Shown here in pieces: positions 60,124 to 64,000 of a stretch of 64,000 nt of DNA. The stretch spans positions 83,857 through 147,856 of the forward strand of contig CANLOE010000003.1 of assembly GCA_947492745.1 (NCBI GenBank), in the 5' to 3' direction. The position numbers were made by a program, and so were the translations under genes. Positions within the stretch are counted from its first letter, which is position 1. Every line of letters begins with the position of its first letter. Under the pieces are notes generated by a model that was not told the DNA's origin, made no database searches, and saw nothing but the letters and a program-made list of their open reading frames with translations. This stretch comes from an uncultured Cyclobacteriaceae bacterium (GTDB lineage: Bacteria; Bacteroidota; Bacteroidia; Cytophagales; Cyclobacteriaceae).

Positions 60124-60285
60124 AGTGTAGTAGCTATTACTTAACCTTTCAATTGGTGTATCTGACACCCATCATAGTGCGAATTGGCCCTTAGCTACCC
60201 TTAAGTGTAATAGAGTAGACTTGCTCCGATTGTCTGGGTTGTTGAGTATGGGTTTTCTTTGAACTTAAACCCAAAATGATTTCAA

Positions 60286-60314
60286 AAAATAGGGACCGCT
60301 ATGGCCCCTATTTT
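60286..60314 (+). terminator. Probable intrinsic terminator downstream of the P450 gene
   Basis: Nine-base arms AAAATAGGG and CCCTATTTT enclose a smaller CC-GCTAT-GG hairpin with one mismatch between them. Read on the + strand the stem ends in TATTTTCATTT. A sequence like the miniature-element end, TTAAACCCAAAATGAT, occurs about 20 bp upstream and may be an element relic. The remaining bases from the P450 stop to 60555 hold no recognisable gene. Confidence 0.6.
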
Positions 60315-60649
60315 CATTTCGGTCGGCTTGGTTGTTCCTGACAGGTTGCTCTCCATTATAGGGTTTGTCTCCGCTTCTCCAAGCAGGTCAAATTAAGGGA
60401 ATCCATCTGACCGTTTCCCGATTGTCCTCTCTTTGGTCATATCTATCAAGGCCATAAAGGTTTACGGAGTATTTTTTCCATTACATTTCTTGCCACTGTG
60501 GGGGTGGCATTGTTATATTCCAGCTAATGCAGGCCTTTCTGTAGGTTCTCGATACTGTTATACAAACTTAGCTTTTGAATAGCGCCTATCTTCCTGTTCA
60601 TTATGTTTCACTCAGCGTTGACAATCCTCGGGATAGCGCTGCTATCCTG

Positions 60650-61427
60650 TCATCTATTCCTCTGTACCCTCAAATCAGTATTGTAATCGTCAAAGATGGT
60701 ATTTCGTACAGTTCCAGCCCCATCGACGGAGAGCTGAGGTAGACTTTTTTGTACTTGACGCTTCTCCAGAACCTTTTCCTGAAGGCATTTTCGATGGCCC
60801 TCCCGTCCATGCTCGGACGGATAACCCTTTGAGAGCACTTACCGGACGAACAGTCAGGAGGTGAACTGTGTTACTTGGTCGATATTGAGAATACCTGACT
60901 TTCCCGCATACTCAGCCATTCATCGTAGGGTACAATCACCGGTGGTACCACATACCTGCTCTGCTTACAGGTCGATGGCCGCCAAAAGGCACGTGAAACC
61001 CCTTTTTTCATTGAGAGATAGATGATATCGATTGCTCGGATTCGGTTGCGTCTTTCCACAGGAAGCCCATGCAACAGGTAAGGCTACATTTTGTGTTCTT
61101 TATGCCACTTAGGTATGTTTATCCAGCATGGTGGCCCGAAGCCCCGTTGCCCGATAGTACGGACGCTCCGCACGGTTGCGACTCACCTTGTGGCCCTTGT
61201 CCAAAATCAGCCAAGTATCCATCCACTTGGCCCTCTTTTCAGAGTGCGTCATATAGTACACATCCATTTCGCAAATCTACCCAAGGTTGAACTCTGACTC
61301 TTCCCTAGAGCGGTAATAAAATCACGAACGGTGTACCGAGAGCAGTTCGCACTGCCTTACGATGCTCAATTGACCCTTGCCTATCATCGATCTACGTTCT
61401 TTCAAAGGTTTCAGCGCAAGGCGTTCC
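60650..61427 (-). pseudogene. IS3-family transposase orfB relic
   Basis: Read in several minus-strand frames, the expected orfB blocks occur in order: LKPLKERRSMIGKG, SIVRQCELLSVHRS followed by a stop, SRNRAERPYYRATGLRA, HGLPVERRNRIRAIDI (the first catalytic Asp region, with W replaced by R), LLAAIDL then a stop, ILNIDQVTQFTS (second Asp), and ENAFRKRFWRSVKY. At least two internal stops and several frameshifts show that it is dead. It shares no regulatory link with the polyketide genes. Confidence 0.8.
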
Positions 61428-61604
61428 TTAAACCCAAATTGATCAATAGGATTTCGTGATGAGGGCATAAAGTACAATAAAATCAACGGTTTAGGTGAGG
61501 AGGACTAGCGTATTGTTAAGGTGAGGAACCTGCGCAGCGTAAAACAGCTGATTTTGAAGTGATTTATGCTCGTAATAGGAAGGCTATCGATCATTTTGGG
61601 TTAA
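61428..61604. mobile_element. 177-bp foldback miniature element, copy 2, nested in the IS3 relic
   Basis: Terminal segments TTAAACCCAAATTGATCAATAG and, in reverse complement, TTAACCCAAAATGATCGATAG define the ends, with TTAA at both edges. Inverted similarity continues about 65 bp inward. It is a direct homologue of 57842-58018 with the same length. It splits the IS3 relic between the orfA sequence ending VDFL and the orfB sequence starting KERLALKP, so it inserted after the IS arrived. It has no coding capacity and was presumably moved by a transposase in trans. Confidence 0.8.
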
Positions 61605-61836
61605 AAAATCAACCTCTACTTTCAATTGGCCGATTGTTTTCAGTAATTGGTCCTTTTCTTCTTCTTTTTCGCTCTTTCTGTCCTTGAGACCACTAGTGGA
61701 GACATCTTCGGCCTTTGATAGGAAATCAAACTTCCATTGATGTAGCTGCTGAGGGGCAAACTCCACTACTGTCGAACGCTCTTTGAGGGCTTCTGGTACT
61801 ACTTTTGTCTTGAATTTCGAGATGTAGTTCTTTCAT
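61605..61836 (-). pseudogene. IS3-family orfA relic
   Basis: The minus strand encodes KNYISKFKTKVVPEALKERS, then QQLHQWKFDFLSKA, and ends in IGQLKVEVDFL, the standard orfA helix-turn-helix and leucine-rich tail. The ATG at 61836-61834 is out of frame with this reading by a small deletion, and the 3' end runs into the inserted miniature element. Non-functional. Confidence 0.78.
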
Positions 61837-62646
61837 GTTATTACTGTAAATATTTAGTTATCGATCATGAACTTAACGTATTGTCACTGATTAGTGAGGT
61901 TGTTGGTACTTAGTCCTATGGTATTTATACGCATTGACCTTCTTGTTATGTCATCCGCTTGTTAAACTTACCGTTCTACTTGTGTAGTGTATGGCCTTCT
62001 GGTCACTTGTAGAAGAATAGCAGACAAAATCCATATTCAGGGAAACAGTGGTAAGGACTACGCTAAAGGTCATCTTTATTGTTATTCGCAACAAAACCGC
62101 CTCCACGATGCCATTTGAATTATGTTTCTTTTTTGTTTCATCTGCGATATTTTTTCAATAAATTTCCATTACGGTATAGTAGGCAGGTTATGAGGTAAAT
62201 AAGCAAACATTGTTTTTGGGGATTTACATCATAACAAACTCAATTGTGTTTTCATATGTGATGAGAGACTGTTTCGGGATTATAGTCAAAAAATTGTTAT
62301 CGCTTATTTTGAATTCAGAATAAGACAAATATAACAATACTATTTATGGAAACTTTAATAAAGTTGTATACTAAAGTAACTACATAATTAAGGATGCATT
62401 AAAGAAAGCAAAAGCTTGAATCAAATATAATGCATGCGAATTCCATATCATCGTTGTAAATTAATACCATACACTTGAAAACAAAAAATACGTTACAAAA
62501 CAGTATTTAAAGATAGGATATCCATTCATCGAGGTGCCGTGTGATAGGAGACTGTCATACATGATGCAGCAAAAGATATAGAAAAGGTCCCGTTTACTTA
62601 TTTGGCTCAAAATTATTATTAATAATAAGCAAATGACTGCCCGTCA
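61837..62646. other. A/T-rich non-coding stretch upstream of the acetyltransferase
   Basis: About 810 bp with no convincing gene on either strand. It becomes very A/T rich after about 62100. A short inverted repeat (ATGCATTA near 62394, TAATGCAT near 62428) is present. It probably contains the acetyltransferase promoter, but I cannot place it with confidence. Confidence 0.5.
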
Positions 62647-62711
62647 TTTCTCAACCAAACCAAACAATAACCTCAACCGAAGCAATAACAACCTCAACCA
62701 AACCAATAATA
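62647..62711 (+). repeat. Three imperfect ~21-bp repeats in the acetyltransferase leader
   Basis: Units starting CTCAACC(A/G)AA occur at 62647-62669, 62670-62690 and 62691-62711, directly before ATG 62719. The stretch is almost free of G on the + strand, giving an unstructured C/A-rich leader. It might aid ribosome loading in a host that does not rely on Shine-Dalgarno pairing, or be simple slippage. Confidence 0.6.
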
Positions 62712-62718
62712 AAACAAC

Positions 62719-63351
62719 ATGGCACAACCAAATAAAGACGCTATATTTCCGATAAAAGGTTATAATAAACTATGTTTTCTAAAAAATATTATAACCAAAC
62801 CAAATATTATTGTTGGTGACTATACCTATTTTAGTGATCTCGAAAGTGTTGAAAATTTCGAGAAGAATGTAAAGTACAATTTTGATTTTATTGGGGATAA
62901 ACTGATTATCGGGAAATTTTGTATGATAGCCTCGGATGTGAAATTTATAATGAACGGGGCCAATCACATGACAAGAGCCCTGACAACCTATCCTTTTGCG
63001 ATTTTCAAAAATGGCTGGGACGATGCCATGGAAGGTAAAGAGTATCCGTATAAAGGAGACATAAATATTGGAAATGACGTTTGGATTGGGGATAGTGCTA
63101 CCATTACAACAGGGGTGACCATTGCTGACGGAGCGATAGTGGCTACAAATGCTACTGTGGTCAAAGATGTGGAACCTTATTCCATTGTTGGAGGAAACCC
63201 TGCAAAAGAAATCAGGAAAAGATTTTCACCGGAAAAAATCGAAAAGCTTTTAGAAATCAAATGGTGGGATTGGGATATTAATAAAATCACAGAAAATATA
63301 CAGAATTTGACGGGCAATAATATTGATAAATTAATTCAAAAAAACGAGTGA
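62719..63351 (+). CDS. Hexapeptide-repeat xenobiotic O-acetyltransferase, Vat/CatB type
   Basis: 210 aa, the normal length for this family. It matches the streptogramin A acetyltransferase (Vat) and CatB chloramphenicol acetyltransferase group from end to end: early PIKGYNKL and TKPNIIVGDYTYF, the IGDKLIIGKFC hexapeptide start, MNGANH with catalytic-type His83, the large-loop YPF and NGW, then DINIGNDVWIGD and VGGNPAKEIRKRF left-handed beta-helix repeats, and KWWDWDI near the end. It would transfer acetyl from acetyl-CoA to a hydroxyl of a drug-like substrate in the cytoplasm. It sits between an IS3 relic and an IS256 relic, so it may be a passenger resistance gene; it could also protect the producer or tailor the polyketide. 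No Shine-Dalgarno site is visible. Confidence 0.9.
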   Translation: MAQPNKDAIFPIKGYNKLCFLKNIITKPNIIVGDYTYFSDLESVENFEKNVKYNFDFIGDKLIIGKFCMIASDVKFIMNGANHMTRALTTYPFAIFKNGWDDAMEGKEYPYKGDINIGNDVWIGDSATITTGVTIADGAIVATNATVVKDVEPYSIVGGNPAKEIRKRFSPEKIEKLLEIKWWDWDINKITENIQNLTGNNIDKLIQKNE

Positions 63352-63439
63352 ACAATAGGGGCGGCACAGTAAGATATACCCAAGATAAAACGAATAGGGA
63401 AAAACTCGGAGGCGCGGTCAAATGTAATAGAGCATATCG

Positions 63440-63900
63440 CCCTTCGGGCTGGCGGTTGATTTCCAAGGGCAACCGGTCCCCAAATTTAATCGCTAATTGT
63501 TGAACGGTCAAGCTCCAGTTCTGGAGTGCCGATGTCCATTTCTTTTCGATATTCTTTATGGCCAGATAGATGAGCTTCATCAATGCCATGTCGGAGGTAA
63601 ATGTCCCTTTGGTCTTGATCATCTTGCACACCTGTCGATGGTAGCCCTCCACGGTATTGGTCGTGTAGATCAGCTTCCCGACCGGGGCAGTATAATCAAA
63701 ATAGGTCGAGAGCTTTTCCCTGTTGCCCTCTCAGCTCTTAATCATTACCGGATACTTTCTGCCCCATGTTTCTCCAAGGGCCAATAACTGCTCTTCGACG
63801 ATGCCCTTGGTGTCGCCACGGTAGACCGGCTTCAGATTGCCCATAAACCCCTTTTGGTCCTTACCCGGACACTTACCGTGAAGGCAGGTTTGCCACATTA
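63440..63900 (-). pseudogene. IS256-family transposase relic (C-terminal part)
   Basis: On the minus strand: QTCLHGKCPGKDQKGFMGNLKP, then RGDTKG, ETWGRKYPVMIKS, an in-frame TGA (63733-63731) where the family has Trp, then EGNREKLSTYFDY, IYTTNTVEGYHRQ (bearing the catalytic Glu) and KTKGTFTSD, and an AIKNIEKKWT block. About seven residues are missing between QTC and KDQK compared with the family. The N-terminal two thirds are absent; at about 63921 the sequence changes into a repeat related to the 177-bp elements. Non-functional. Confidence 0.8.
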
Positions 63901-63920
63901 CAATACCACCATAAAAACCC

Positions 63921-64000
63921 TTGAACCCAGAATGTTCGTTGGAACTTCGTCATGAGGACTTAAATGGCAATACATCAGTGCGTTTTCTTGGGTTCAGCGT
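63921..64000. repeat. Third, diverged copy related to the 177-bp miniature elements (reaches window edge)
   Basis: TTGAACCCAGAATG, then CTTCGTCATGAGGACTTAAA and CATCAGTGCGTTTT align with the first ~70 bp of the elements at 57842 and 61428 (roughly 65-70% by eye). CTTGGGTTCAG near 63988-63998 is an inverted match to the start, so it may be a shortened copy or continue past the window. It abuts the IS256 relic. Confidence 0.5.

Larger units (their letters stand above)
60556..61836 (-). mobile_element. Decayed IS3-family insertion sequence, interrupted by a miniature element
   Basis: On the minus strand, relics of IS3 orfA (61836 down to 61605) and orfB (61427 down to about 60650) appear in the correct order with stops and frameshifts. 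Between them lies a 177-bp miniature element. The 3' terminus is set at 60556 because the sequence there (TGTTATACAAACTTAGC) matches the ends of the element at 25902-26072. The 5' terminus is not recognisable. The element is non-functional. Confidence 0.75.

Noticed and set aside
61069..61297. Two overlapping + strand frames of 68-73 codons
   Set aside because: They are antisense to the IS3 orfB relic, have no family resemblance, and the minus strand explains the sequence.
63361..64000. Intact IS256 transposase
   Set aside because: There is an in-frame TGA at 63733-63731, an internal deletion and no N-terminal region within the window.
1..64000. CRISPR arrays, tRNA or rRNA genes
   Set aside because: No regularly spaced short repeats with unique spacers and no recognisable tRNA or rRNA segments were seen; tandem repeats found are ACP coding units or the short leader repeats.

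Overview
The window holds most of a large trans-acyltransferase (trans-AT) modular polyketide synthase (PKS) cluster, followed by a repeat-rich accessory tail. All confident genes are on the + strand. The host is probably a member of Bacteroidota: genes lack purine-rich ribosome-binding sites, leaders are A/T rich, GC content is moderate, and the degenerate transposases resemble IS3 and IS256 families. That assignment is inference. I cannot name the product or species.

Layout. Bases 3-1265 are the 3' part of a tandem acyltransferase gene cut by the window edge; it would supply malonyl units in trans. Seven PKS genes follow in what looks like assembly order: PKS1 (1289-9427), PKS2 (12366-24635), PKS3 (26192-29767), PKS4 (29778-40997), PKS5 (41174-46528), PKS6 (47658-53267) and PKS7 (53258-57634, ending in a thioesterase). 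Together they carry 13 ketosynthase (KS) domains. Eleven look able to elongate and two lack the first catalytic His (KS0). There are 19 chain-carrying ACPs. No AT, methyltransferase or enoylreductase domain is visible inside the PKS proteins. A beta-branching (HMG-CoA-synthase type) cassette is spread between the PKS genes: HCS (9554), ECH1 (10816), ECH2 (11601), decarboxylating KS (24622), a second free ECH2 (46894) and a third ECH2 fused to the N-terminus of PKS3.

Most notable system. PKS1, PKS2 and PKS5 each end in the same arrangement: two or three tandem ACPs with the DSxxxxxW beta-branching signature, then a helical-hairpin docking-like motif, then a C-terminal ACP with a G-A-N-S-V-D-R motif that resembles the normally free-standing donor ACP of HCS cassettes. 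After each of these three subunits the next downstream unit brings its own ECH2, while HCS, ECH1 and the decarboxylating KS occur once. This suggests three beta-branching stations, each with its own fused donor ACP and ECH2, sharing one set of soluble enzymes.

Predicted chain logic (inference): module 1 alkene; module 2 beta-branch; module 3 hydroxyl (dead DH); module 4 alkene, or ketone if its KR is dead (catalytic Ser to Ala); module 5 beta-branch; module 6 unreduced ketone; modules 7 and 8 alkenes; module 9 hydroxyl (KS and KR split over PKS4/PKS5); module 10 beta-branch; module 11 plus a KS0-DH-ACP split dehydrating bimodule, alkene; then KS0-ACP-TE release.

Tail. After PKS7 come a 177-bp foldback miniature element, a perfect 17-bp palindrome, a Rieske-cytochrome P450 fusion gene (58381-60123), a decayed IS3-family element interrupted by a second 177-bp miniature element, a Vat/CatB-type hexapeptide acetyltransferase (62719-63351), and an IS256-family pseudogene abutting a third related repeat. 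Another miniature element, apparently derived from the IS3 ends, sits inside the PKS region at 25902-26072.
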